NCBI GenBank assembly: GCA_024690635.1
Contig: JAILOW010000033.1
Location: forward strand, 1 to 44,717
Length of the DNA stretch: 44,717 nt
DNA from: Butyrivibrio sp.
Lineage (GTDB): Bacteria > Bacillota_A > Clostridia > Lachnospirales > Lachnospiraceae
Direction: 5' to 3'
Of this stretch, positions 6,854-16,855 are shown piece by piece. Numbering within the stretch: the stretch's first letter is position 1; each line of letters starts with the position of its first letter. The notes beneath the pieces were generated by a model. It worked only from the letters and a program-made list of their open reading frames with translations. It searched no databases and was not told the DNA's origin. Made by a program: the position numbers and the translations under genes.

Positions 6854-8173
6854 ATGAAGAAAGTAGTTAAATTCGGAGGAAGCTCTCTTGCCAGTGCAGA
6901 GCAGTTCAAAAAGGTAGGCGAGATCATCAAGTCGGATCCCGACCGCGTTTACGTTGTACCTTCTGCTCCCGGCAAAAGAAATTCCAAGGACACCAAGGTT
7001 ACTGACATGCTGTACAAGACCTACGCTCTCGCTGAGAGTGGCAAGGACTTTGAAAAACAGCTTTCGGACATTAAGGCCCGCTACGATGAGATCATCAAAG
7101 GCCTGGGACTTAAGCTTGATCTTTCAGGTGAGTTTAAGACCATCAAAAAGAACTTCAAGGACAAGGCAGGCAAAGACTACGCAGCAAGTCGCGGAGAATA
7201 TCTTAACGGAATCATCATGGCTGCATACCTAGGATACGAATTTATCGACTCTGCAACAGTTGTTGCCTTTGATAAAAACGGCGATTTTGACAGCGAAAAG
7301 ACCAACAAGCTCATGGGAAGAAAGCTTGAAAAGACAGCGAAAGCCGTTATCCCGGGATTCTACGGAGCAGGCCCCGACGGACTTATCAAGACCTTCTCAA
7401 GAGGCGGATCGGATATTACAGGCTCCATCGTTTCAAGAGCCATCAAGGCTGATGTATATGAGAACTGGACCGATGTTTCAGGATTCCTTGTGGCAGACCC
7501 CAGGATCATCGACAAGCCTCCGTATATTGATACCATCACATACACAGAGCTTCGAGAGCTTGCATATATGGGTGCTTCAGTCCTTCACGAGGATGCCATC
7601 TTTCCTGTAAGAAAAGAGGGAATTCCCATCAATATCAGAAATACCAACAAACCTGAGGATCCTGGCACATGGATCGTTGAATCCACAGCAAAAAAATCCA
7701 AGTTCGTTATCACAGGTATTGCCGGCAAAAAGGGCTTTTGCTGTGTGAACGTATTAAAGGATCAGATGAATTCCGAGGTTGGATTTGTAAGAAGAGTCCT
7801 GCAGGCCTTTGAAGATCAGAACATCTCCATTGAGCATGTTCCTTCGGGAATCGACACCATGACAGTGTTCGTTCATCAGGATGAATTCATAGAAAAAGAG
7901 CAGTCCGTAGTATCTGAGATCCACAGACTTGCTCATCCTGATATGCTTGAGATCGAATCGGATCTGGCGCTCATCGCCGTTGTGGGACGTGGCATGAAGT
8001 CCACAAGAGGTACAGCCGGCAGAATATTCTCGGCACTTGCTCACGCCAGCGTAAACGTTCGCATGATCGATCAGGGCTCATCCGAGCTTAACATCATCAT
8101 AGGCGTAGAGACAAGAGATTTCGAGAAGGCCATCAGCGCCATCTACGACATCTTTGTAAATACTCAGATCTGA
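6854..8173 (+). CDS. lysC: Aspartate kinase
   Basis: This 439-residue enzyme phosphorylates aspartate, the first step to lysine, threonine and methionine. Evidence is VVKFGGSSLA at the start, the nucleotide/aspartate site SRGGSDITGS near residue 185 (canonical GRGGSD), and two tandem ACT domains from about residue 300 (FCCVNVLKDQMNSEVGFVRRVLQ and LALIAVVGRGMKSTRGTAGRI). The ACT pair implies allosteric feedback. The ATG at 6854 starts exactly at the family N-terminus. An in-frame ATG at 6824 would add ten charged residues without family support. It follows hom by 62 bases, which contain two small hairpins. It converges with the next gene across only six bases and no terminator is visible between them. 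Confidence 0.95.
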   Translation: MKKVVKFGGSSLASAEQFKKVGEIIKSDPDRVYVVPSAPGKRNSKDTKVTDMLYKTYALAESGKDFEKQLSDIKARYDEIIKGLGLKLDLSGEFKTIKKNFKDKAGKDYAASRGEYLNGIIMAAYLGYEFIDSATVVAFDKNGDFDSEKTNKLMGRKLEKTAKAVIPGFYGAGPDGLIKTFSRGGSDITGSIVSRAIKADVYENWTDVSGFLVADPRIIDKPPYIDTITYTELRELAYMGASVLHEDAIFPVRKEGIPINIRNTNKPEDPGTWIVESTAKKSKFVITGIAGKKGFCCVNVLKDQMNSEVGFVRRVLQAFEDQNISIEHVPSGIDTMTVFVHQDEFIEKEQSVVSEIHRLAHPDMLEIESDLALIAVVGRGMKSTRGTAGRIFSALAHASVNVRMIDQGSSELNIIIGVETRDFEKAISAIYDIFVNTQI

Positions 8174-8179
8174 TAGAGA

Positions 8180-8977
8180 TCACTTCATAAGAAATTCAAT
8201 AAATTCTTTTGCAGCATCGACTCTTTCGGTGCCTGCGGTGATACCGGCAAGTGCTACGGTGTTACCGTAGGCGCCGTTTTCATTTATCACAGTAGAATCA
8301 GTCAGATAAATACCTACGGCGTAGGGCTGCTCCATATCTTCGGGAGATATCTTTTCATATTCTCCTGTCTTGAAATATTTGTCTGCCATAACCGCATACT
8401 TGTTGTTTTTATCAAAAGAGCCGTTCATGATATAGGTTTCGTAGTCATCGGATCTTAGGTAATCAAGAAAAGCAAGATCCACATAGTAGAGCCTGTCTTT
8501 CATGGCGTCCATCTCCTCCGGGGAAAAGACTGTGTCCAGGCTGATAAGCATGTCCTGCTGTGCGTAGTATGAAAAAGTGGCGTAGTCTGCCACAAAAGCA
8601 TCTATCTCATGGGCTGCGGACATGGCCATTATCTTTTCCGAGGTTGCAAGGGTCATCTCGTCCATGGCACCCGGAGTGTAGACGGAAGAGGTGTCCACCA
8701 GACACTGGTACTGACTTTTGTCAAAACCTGCATATTCCGTAAATTCCTCTTCAAAAATGGTCTGAGCATCGGATATTCCGGCATTTATCATCATCGCATA
8801 CAGATAATAGGGCTTTTTGGTGGCTATATCATGGACAACCGTTCCTATTACGATGATGATCGCAAGTGCAACAATAGTATGGATCTTGTAGTAATCCCAA
8901 AAATATTCAAGGTGTGCCTTGAAGCCCTGACCTTTAAGTTTTTTCTGCTGTTCTTTTATCTCTTCATGTACTGACAT
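8180..8977 (-). CDS. Membrane-anchored extracytoplasmic protein of unknown function
   Basis: This 265-residue protein has a basic cytoplasmic start (EIKEQQKKLKGQGFKAHLEYFWDYYKIHT), one membrane helix at about residues 35-52 (IVALAIIIVIGTVVHDIA) and a long outer domain. The outer part (ALATSEKIMAMSAAHEIDAFVADYATFSYYAQQDMLISLDTVF and the late AGITAGTERVDAAKEFIEFLMK) resembles fragments of type-2 periplasmic solute-binding folds. I recognise the overall type from Lachnospiraceae genomes but know no assigned function. It may present a tethered ligand-binding domain. AAGGAGAG lies five bases before the ATG. It converges with lysC with a six-base gap. Confidence 0.75.
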   Translation of the reverse strand: MSVHEEIKEQQKKLKGQGFKAHLEYFWDYYKIHTIVALAIIIVIGTVVHDIATKKPYYLYAMMINAGISDAQTIFEEEFTEYAGFDKSQYQCLVDTSSVYTPGAMDEMTLATSEKIMAMSAAHEIDAFVADYATFSYYAQQDMLISLDTVFSPEEMDAMKDRLYYVDLAFLDYLRSDDYETYIMNGSFDKNNKYAVMADKYFKTGEYEKISPEDMEQPYAVGIYLTDSTVINENGAYGNTVALAGITAGTERVDAAKEFIEFLMK

Positions 8978-9124
8978 GGAAACTCTCCTTTTTGCAAATT
9001 CAAAAGAAAACTCAATGAAAAAACAATAGCATCTGAGGGCACTAAGGTAAAGGATTATTTTGCCCTAAAATGGGGGCTAAAATAAATTTACAATTAAATA
9101 ATATATATTTTCCGATAAATCATA

Positions 9125-9271
9125 TATAATTAGAGTAGTGTTTTTTTAATTAACCAATATGACGAAAAAACCTTGAAAGATTGGCTAAAGTAATATAAGA
9201 TAGTCGTTAAAAAATGACAGTTTCCCCAATCTGAGGGAACTGGCGGGACTATAGGAGGATTTGGTTTTTGT
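9125..9271 (+). promoter_or_regulatory. Possible promoter and structured leader before the 9272 gene
   Basis: A perfect -10 TATAAT is at 9125-9130, without a good -35, followed by a ~140-base leader. In the leader AGATTGG (9178-9184) can pair with CCAATCT (9226-9232). CCAATCT also lies in the loop of another hairpin, AGTTTCCC/GGGAACT (about 9219-9241). The two pairings would form a pseudoknot or compete. AGGAGG is at 9253-9258. No known riboswitch consensus was recognised. Confidence 0.35.
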
Positions 9272-9784
9272 ATGGTCAGCGATAACAGTTTCGTTGAATG
9301 CCTTGTGGAAAGTAAGGCGTCTCCGATCGTAAAACTTCTTAGTTATTTTTCATTAGTTCTTGCAGTTATTTTCTTTATTCTTTCTTTTTTGTCACCACTT
9401 GGTATAATAGCGCTTATTTTATGCGTGGCTGCAGGCGTGGCCTATTATTTTCTGAGCCTTAACGCCAGCATTGAATTTGAGTACCAGTACTGTGACAAAG
9501 AGATCACGGTGGACAAGATCCTCAACAAAAGTAAGCGTAAAAATGTTGGTAAATACGAGGTTGAACGCCTTGAAGTCATGGCGCCCACCAGGTCTTATCA
9601 CCTTGATGAGTATAAAAACAAAACTCTCAAGACTCTCGATTATTCCGCAAGAGAAAAAGATCCCCAGCCGGATCCTACATACACTTTTATCTATGACGGA
9701 AAAGAGCGAGTTGTATTTGAGCCCAGTGCGGAATTTGTTGCCGCAGTTAAAAACGTGGCTCCCAGAAAAGTTTTCACAGATTGA
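9272..9784 (+). CDS. Small two-helix membrane protein (possibly DUF6106)
   Basis: This 170-residue protein has two adjacent membrane helices at about residues 22-62 (LLSYFSLVLAVIFFILSFL and GIIALILCVAAGVAYYFL). A cytoplasmic domain follows (NASIEFEYQYCDKEITVDKILNKSKRKNVGKYEVERLEVMAP) whose pattern looks like a PH-like beta barrel. It may be the Lachnospiraceae family DUF6106; that name is from memory and unchecked. The Shine-Dalgarno AGGAGG is 13 bases before the ATG, unusually far, and no alternative in-frame start is nearer. It sits 28 bases upstream of guaB and is probably co-transcribed with it. The function is unknown. Confidence 0.75.
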   Translation: MVSDNSFVECLVESKASPIVKLLSYFSLVLAVIFFILSFLSPLGIIALILCVAAGVAYYFLSLNASIEFEYQYCDKEITVDKILNKSKRKNVGKYEVERLEVMAPTRSYHLDEYKNKTLKTLDYSAREKDPQPDPTYTFIYDGKERVVFEPSAEFVAAVKNVAPRKVFTD

Positions 9785-9812
9785 TGTTTGAATAAGTTGG
9801 AGGATTAGGTAG

Positions 9813-11270
<1,458 letters not shown>

Positions 11271-11305
11271 TCTTTGCTTTTAACGCAGGAACCCTAGGGG
11301 GGAAA

Positions 11306-14026
11306 GTGCAGGATATTTCAGTCACAACGGAAAATAACAAAAATATTGCCACGGGCTCAGCACCGGAAAGCAGAGCCCTTGGTAATTTTGCGCTTAAAAA
11401 CGAAAAGGAGATGCAGTCCTGGCAGGATAAATTCAGTGAAATGGCAGGAGTTTACGCTCTGTGCCTTGATCCCAACGGAATCCCATGCACGGAGATGTCA
11501 GGCAATCCCCACGAAGTACAGATCATTAAAAAATATGTGAATGACATTCGCATTCACAATATCTACAAGCGCGTATCGGAATCGGATCTTGAGGACCAGG
11601 CAGTTGAAATTACTGAAGTTCCCAATCTCCGAATAGCTGCTGTTGCAGTCAGAAGCGGCTTATCCATTGCAGCAGTCTGGATCGTATGCGCTATCTTTTC
11701 AGATGCCAAATACGATGAGAGCTTTTTTAAGGTACCTCCCATCGACACTTTCCAGTACACCACAACTGAGGATAAATTCTACAAGACTCTGGATCTTTTA
11801 AGAGAGACTCTTAACGTTCTTATCAGGATCGAGGATTCCAGATCCAAGGCTGTTGCCATAAGCGAAGAGAGTAAGCTTCAGGAGATCGAGATGACCACCT
11901 CCTTCCACAGGGCGGAGACCATGACGGAGATCGTATCACTCCTTGACAGCAATGACGGCATCGAGGAGATCATGGTGGATGTACTGTGCAAGCTCTGCAG
12001 CTATTTGCATATCAGTAACGGCTTTACCTGCAGGATACACCACGGCAACCTCATGGATATCGTTGTCCAGTGGACTCATCCCGGGGTGGAAAAGATGTTC
12101 ACACAGACCACGGATCAGGATGTTTGCTGGTTTTTGGGAACCCAGAAGGCTGTAGTCATATCCAGTGACACCCAGATGAATGCAGGTGAGAGGGAGCAGA
12201 TAGAAAACCTTGGCATCAAGGCTTTGGTGGCAATGCCCATAGTCATTAACGGCGCTCCCAGATTCTATGCATGTCTTTCGGAGAACAGAGAATCACGTAT
12301 CTGGTCCATCGATGATATCAAGTTCATCAACGATGCCATCAGGATCCTTCAGAGTATCATCACCAAGAGAATACAGACCAATTCTCTTGCCAGCTCTTTT
12401 GCATCCCTTGAAGCAGTTCTTGATAACGTGGGTTCTGCCATATACGTAAGGGATATTTCCACAGGAATACTGCTCTTTGCAAACAGGAGCTTTAAAAAGA
12501 ACTTCAGCAGGGAGCTTACGGAGAACAGGCTTGTGGAGCTCTTTGAATCCAATATTCCCACCAGAAGCCGAAGCGGCAACTACGAGGTTCATCACAAAGA
12601 CAGGGAGAGATGGTACGACGTTTACTACACCAGGATCAAGTGGGTGGACGGAAGACCGGTTTCCCTTTGCGCTATTTACGATATCACTGAGAAAAAGCTC
12701 TATCAGAAGAGGATCGAGCTTCAGGCATATACAGACTTCCTCACAGGTCTTTACAACAGAATGTGCTGCGAAAAAGACCTTGCAAAATATGTGGATGAGG
12801 CAAGGACAAACAACTCCCACGGCGCTCTTATGTACCTGGATCTTGATGATTTCAAGCACATCAACGATTCTTTGGGACATCAGTACGGAGATATCCTTCT
12901 TCAGGATATTTCCAAGGCTATCAGCAGGATCGAGGGCATCACCAACTCCTGCTACCGTATGGGCGGCGATGAGTTTGTCATTATCGTGCCTCCTTCAAGC
13001 TACCATCTCATGGACAAGATCATGGAGCAGATCAAGGACTCTTTTGCTACTCCGTGGTATCTGAAGGATACAGACTACTACTGCACCATGAGTATGGGCG
13101 TTGTTAAATTCCCGGAGCACGGGGACAATGTTTCCGAGCTCATAAGAAAATCCGACGTTGCCATGTATGAGGCCAAAAAGTCAGGAAAGAACAGGATTGC
13201 GGAATACTCCGACAATATCGATTCCTCATCCATCCACAGACTTGACCTTGAAAAGAGCATGTACAATGCCATCGGAAAGAGCTGCGAAGAGTTTGAAGTT
13301 TACTTCCAGCCCATTGTTACATCTCCCACCAAGGGAAGAAAGCCTGCAAAGCAGCATATTGCGGCTGAAGCACTTGTCAGATGGAACAGCAAATCTCTGG
13401 GATTTTTGGGACCTGACGAGTTCATCCCTCTTGCTGAGTATCTGGGACTTATCAATCCCATCGGAAACCACGTTCTCAGAAAAGCCTGCGAATGCTGCAG
13501 ACAGTGGAATGAGACGGGCAATGTCGATTTTGCGGTCAGCGTAAATCTGTCTGTTGTGCAGATCATGCAGACAGACATAGTTGATATCATAAAAACCTGT
13601 ATTGAAGAGAACCATATAAATCCCAATAACCTGGTTCTGGAGCTTACAGAGCGCCTTGCCATCAACGATCTTGCAAGGACCAAGCAGACTCTTCTTGATA
13701 TCAAGGCTCTTGGCGTAAGGCTTGCTCTTGATGATTTCGGTACGGGATATTCGGCTCTTTCAAGTATCAGAGCACTTCCTTTTGACATCATCAAGGTGGA
13801 TCAGAACTTTGTTAAGGGACTTGCGGAGGATGAGTATTCACAGGCCTTTATCAGGATGATGGTTCAGCTGGGCGATACCATCGGAGCCGAGATCTGTGTT
13901 GAGGGTATCGAGACTGAGGAACAGTTTGAAGTTCTAAAGAATATGGGAGTTAAGTACATCCAGGGCTTCTATTACGACAAACCCCTTCGCAGAGCGAACT
14001 TTGAGGAAAAGTACATTTATAAGTGA
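11306..14026 (+). CDS. GAF-PAS-GGDEF-EAL c-di-GMP turnover protein
   Basis: This 906-residue cytoplasmic protein has a sensory N-terminus, a GAF-like domain (about 200-355), a PAS domain (about 366-480), GGDEF (MGGDEF at 552-557) and EAL (EALVRW from residue 688). The GGDEF active-site motif is intact, but no RxxD inhibitory site stands before it. The EAL domain keeps its metal and catalytic signatures (SVNLS, LELTE, LDDFGTGYS, IKVD, VEGIETEEQ, QGFYYDKP), so it is predicted to degrade c-di-GMP. It could be bifunctional, or the GGDEF part could serve as a GTP-sensing domain. The GTG start has AGGGGGG four bases upstream. No membrane helix is seen. It lies 35 bases after guaB. The signal sensed is unknown. 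Confidence 0.93.
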   Translation: MQDISVTTENNKNIATGSAPESRALGNFALKNEKEMQSWQDKFSEMAGVYALCLDPNGIPCTEMSGNPHEVQIIKKYVNDIRIHNIYKRVSESDLEDQAVEITEVPNLRIAAVAVRSGLSIAAVWIVCAIFSDAKYDESFFKVPPIDTFQYTTTEDKFYKTLDLLRETLNVLIRIEDSRSKAVAISEESKLQEIEMTTSFHRAETMTEIVSLLDSNDGIEEIMVDVLCKLCSYLHISNGFTCRIHHGNLMDIVVQWTHPGVEKMFTQTTDQDVCWFLGTQKAVVISSDTQMNAGEREQIENLGIKALVAMPIVINGAPRFYACLSENRESRIWSIDDIKFINDAIRILQSIITKRIQTNSLASSFASLEAVLDNVGSAIYVRDISTGILLFANRSFKKNFSRELTENRLVELFESNIPTRSRSGNYEVHHKDRERWYDVYYTRIKWVDGRPVSLCAIYDITEKKLYQKRIELQAYTDFLTGLYNRMCCEKDLAKYVDEARTNNSHGALMYLDLDDFKHINDSLGHQYGDILLQDISKAISRIEGITNSCYRMGGDEFVIIVPPSSYHLMDKIMEQIKDSFATPWYLKDTDYYCTMSMGVVKFPEHGDNVSELIRKSDVAMYEAKKSGKNRIAEYSDNIDSSSIHRLDLEKSMYNAIGKSCEEFEVYFQPIVTSPTKGRKPAKQHIAAEALVRWNSKSLGFLGPDEFIPLAEYLGLINPIGNHVLRKACECCRQWNETGNVDFAVSVNLSVVQIMQTDIVDIIKTCIEENHINPNNLVLELTERLAINDLARTKQTLLDIKALGVRLALDDFGTGYSALSSIRALPFDIIKVDQNFVKGLAEDEYSQAFIRMMVQLGDTIGAEICVEGIETEEQFEVLKNMGVKYIQGFYYDKPLRRANFEEKYIYK

Positions 14027-14082
14027 TACTGTGTTATACTATAGAGTACACATTATTTTAGAAAGTTGGTTTTATATCAGAA

Positions 14083-15789
14083 ATGGCAGAAGAAGTTATT
14101 ACAAACATCAATGAAAATCCGGAGGAGGAATCAGGCTCCGGCAGGCACTTTATAGAAAGAGCCATCGACAAGGACCTGGAGGAAGGCGTTTTCGATCACG
14201 TACATACCCGTTTCCCTCCCGAACCCAACGGCTTTTTACATATCGGACATGCCAAGAGTATTCTTTTGAACTACGGAATGGCTCAGGAATACAACGGTAA
14301 GTTCAATCTAAGGTTCGACGATACCAACCCCACCAAGGAAAAGTCCGAATTCATGGACGCCATCATCGAGGATGTTAAGTGGCTTGGGGCTGATTATGAG
14401 GACCGTCTTTTCTATGCGTCTGATTATTTTGATGAGATGTATGAGGATGCGGTCAAGCTCATCAAAAAGGGCAAGGCTTACATCTCAGAGCTTACAGCAG
14501 ATGAGATGAGAGAATACAGAGGAACCCTCACAGAACCCGGCAAGAATGATCCCAACAGAGACCGCAGCATCGAAGAGAATCTGCGCCTCTTTGAGGAGAT
14601 GAAGAGTGGCAGGGTTGAGGACGGAGCCATGACACTTCGTGCCAAGATCGATATGGCTTCACCCAATATCAACATGAGAGATCCCATTATTTACCGTGTT
14701 GCGCATATGACACACGCAAGAACCGGTGACAAGTGGTGCATTTATCCCATGTATGACTTTGCACATCCCATTGAGGACGCTATCGAGGGCATCACACATT
14801 CCCTCTGTACCCTTGAGTTTGAGGATCACAGACCTTTATACGACTGGGTAAAGATCGAGTGCGGATATGAGAATCCTCCTCGCCAGATCGAGTTTGCCAA
14901 GATGTACCTGAACAACGTTGTTACAGGTAAGAGATATATCAAGAGACTTGTAGAGGATGGCATTGTGGACGGCTGGGACGATCCCAGACTTGTTACCATC
15001 GCATCCCTCAGAAGAAGGGGCTTTACACCCGAGTCCATCAAGATGTTCGTTGATATGTGCGGTATCAGCAAGGCTCAGGCTACTGCAGAGTATGCAATGC
15101 TTGAGTACTGCATCAGAGAGGACCTTAAGCTCAAGGCCAAGAGAATGCTTGCTATCCTTGATCCGGTTAAGCTCATTATCGACAATTATCCCGAGGGTGA
15201 GACAGAGTACCTTGAGATCGAAAACAACAAGGAAGTTCCTGAGATGGGAACAAGAAAGATCCCCTTCGGAAAAGAACTCTACATTGAGAGAGATGACTTT
15301 ATGGAGGAGCCTCCCAAGAAATATTTCAGACTCTTCCCCGGCAACGAAGTAAGACTTATGAATGCTTACTTTGTAACCTGCACTGGTTTTGATAAGGACG
15401 AAAACGGAAATATTACAGCAGTTCACTGTACTTACGACCCCGAGACCCGCTCCGGAAGCGGATTTAATGCTCGTAAGGTAAAAGGAACCATCCATTGGGT
15501 TGCAGCAAAAGAGGCTGTTACCGCAGAGGTTCGTCTTTATGAGAATATAATCGATGAGGAAAAGGGTGTTTACAACGAGGATGGATCTCTTAATCTGAAC
15601 CCTCATTCCATCACCGTTATAAAGGATGCCAAGCTTGAACCCGAACTTGGAGAGGCCAAGCCTTATGACAAGTTCCAGTTTGTAAGAAACGGATTCTTCT
15701 CCGTTGACAGCAAGGATTCAAAGCCCGGGGCTCCGGTATTTAACAGGATAGTATCACTTAAGAGCTCTTTTGTGTTACCCAAGAATTGA
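14083..15789 (+). CDS. glnS: Glutaminyl-tRNA synthetase
   Basis: This 568-residue class I synthetase charges tRNA-Gln directly. The sequence shows [17 protein letters not shown] (HIGH at 53-56), [14 protein letters not shown], the family segment [24 protein letters not shown], and a C-terminal beta-barrel anticodon-binding region. The second class I motif, usually MSKR in GlnRS, reads VTGKR at 280-284: the Lys-Arg pair is kept but Met-Ser is changed. The length is normal. No convincing Shine-Dalgarno precedes the ATG and no other in-frame Met fits. It starts 56 bases after the GGDEF-EAL gene, with a possible -10 TATACT at 14035-14040. Having GlnRS does not exclude a Gat amidotransferase route in the organism. 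Confidence 0.95.
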   Translation: MAEEVITNINENPEEESGSGRHFIERAIDKDLEEGVFDHVHTRFPPEPNGFLHIGHAKSILLNYGMAQEYNGKFNLRFDDTNPTKEKSEFMDAIIEDVKWLGADYEDRLFYASDYFDEMYEDAVKLIKKGKAYISELTADEMREYRGTLTEPGKNDPNRDRSIEENLRLFEEMKSGRVEDGAMTLRAKIDMASPNINMRDPIIYRVAHMTHARTGDKWCIYPMYDFAHPIEDAIEGITHSLCTLEFEDHRPLYDWVKIECGYENPPRQIEFAKMYLNNVVTGKRYIKRLVEDGIVDGWDDPRLVTIASLRRRGFTPESIKMFVDMCGISKAQATAEYAMLEYCIREDLKLKAKRMLAILDPVKLIIDNYPEGETEYLEIENNKEVPEMGTRKIPFGKELYIERDDFMEEPPKKYFRLFPGNEVRLMNAYFVTCTGFDKDENGNITAVHCTYDPETRSGSGFNARKVKGTIHWVAAKEAVTAEVRLYENIIDEEKGVYNEDGSLNLNPHSITVIKDAKLEPELGEAKPYDKFQFVRNGFFSVDSKDSKPGAPVFNRIVSLKSSFVLPKN

Positions 15790-15810
15790 TCAGTAAGGAG
15801 AGGTAAAGGA

Positions 15811-16656
15811 ATGGCAGGTATTTTTTCCGGACTTGAAAAGTTAGGACTTGGAAACATTGATGGCGGTTCACTTTTCGATGACCCTTCAAAAAAGGAAGTT
15901 GAGGTTAAAAAGGACGCCCCCAAGAAAAAGCTTCAGCTTGTAAATGAAGAGGACTATCTTTTTGACAAAAAGTATAAATGCCCGGTATGTGATCAGGAAT
16001 TTGAGGCAAAGACCGTTAGAACAGGAAAGGTAAGGATGAAGAACGTAGATATCGATCTGCGTCCCGACTATGACGAGCTTGATCAGACCAAGTATGATGT
16101 TATAGCCTGCCCCGACTGCGGATATGCGGCTCTTTCAAAATATTTCCCTACTCTTACCAAGTATCAGATCGACGATATCAGGATCAAGATCTGCATGAAC
16201 TACAAGAGGCTCAACTACAAGGGACCTACATATACCTATGAGCATGCAAAACAGCTCTATCAGCTGGCACTTGCTAATGCAGTGGTTAAAAAGGCCAAGA
16301 ATAGCGAAAAGGCTTATATCTGCCTTAAGACCGCATGGCTTATAAGAGGCGAGACACAGCGTCTTGACCCTACCGAGCCTGATTATGATACAAAAAAGAA
16401 AGAGAACGATGCTCAGGAAAAAGAGCTTTTGTCAAATGCCATGAGTGGTTTCGTTATGGCAAGACAGACTGAGGAGTTCCCTATTGCGGGTATGGATTCC
16501 ACAACTCTTGACTATCTCATTGCTGCACTTGCAGTTGAGACAGGACAGAAGGAAGTTGCCGGCAAGATGATCTCCGAGATCCTCACATCCAGAGTTGCCA
16601 ACAGCAGGATCAAGGACAAGGCCAGAAACCTCAAGGATATGCTTGCAGAAGAGTAA
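15811..16656 (+). CDS. DUF2225 family zinc-ribbon protein
   Basis: This 281-residue soluble protein matches the DUF2225 family of Firmicutes. An N-terminal zinc ribbon is formed by CPVC at 57-60 and CPDC at 100-103, followed by GYAALSKYFPTLTKYQIDDIR. The rest is a helical, TPR-like repeat region (YEHAKQLYQLALANAVVKKAKNSEKAYICLKTAWLIRGE) that probably mediates protein contacts. The biochemical function is unknown. AAGGAG precedes the ATG. It begins 21 bases after glnS and is probably the last gene of that transcript, ended by the terminator at 16747-16784. Confidence 0.88.
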   Translation: MAGIFSGLEKLGLGNIDGGSLFDDPSKKEVEVKKDAPKKKLQLVNEEDYLFDKKYKCPVCDQEFEAKTVRTGKVRMKNVDIDLRPDYDELDQTKYDVIACPDCGYAALSKYFPTLTKYQIDDIRIKICMNYKRLNYKGPTYTYEHAKQLYQLALANAVVKKAKNSEKAYICLKTAWLIRGETQRLDPTEPDYDTKKKENDAQEKELLSNAMSGFVMARQTEEFPIAGMDSTTLDYLIAALAVETGQKEVAGKMISEILTSRVANSRIKDKARNLKDMLAEE

Positions 16657-16746
16657 AAAAGTAACAAAAAACATTTTGCATATTTATAAAAAAATAATAA
16701 ACGAAAAATAATGATTTTATAAACAAGAATGTTATAATAATAACAG

Positions 16747-16784
16747 GCGCGTTGCATCCGTATGAATGCGACGCGCATTTTTTT
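16747..16784 (+). terminator. Intrinsic terminator after the DUF2225 gene
   Basis: An 11-bp GC-rich stem (16747-16757 with 16766-16776, one G-U pair) has an eight-base loop and is followed by seven T. Confidence 0.9.
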
Positions 16785-16785
16785 A

Positions 16786-16822
16786 CCGCGCTTGGCGCAA
16801 GAGTTTTGCTTGCAAAACTCTA
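16786..16822 (+). repeat. Hairpin repeat element, partial copy
   Basis: CCGCGCTTGGCGCAAGA followed by a hairpin (AGAGTTTTGC ... GCAAAACTCT) and a T-rich tail parallels 40777-40816 base for base outside the stem. Within the stem, paired positions differ together. It lies between the DUF2225 terminator and the large secreted-protein gene and could act as a second terminator or leader hairpin. Confidence 0.6.
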
Positions 16823-16855
16823 TTTTAAAATATTTTTTTTACAGGAGGGATGTGT

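Noticed and set aside
9135..9271. Purine or c-di-GMP riboswitch before guaB
   Set aside because: No purine-riboswitch core or GEMM consensus could be found; only generic pairings are visible.
12293..12880. Long antisense open frames within the GGDEF-EAL, glnS and secreted-protein genes
   Set aside because: They lie opposite strongly supported genes, lack ribosome sites and show no recognisable motifs; they are shadows of the coding strand.
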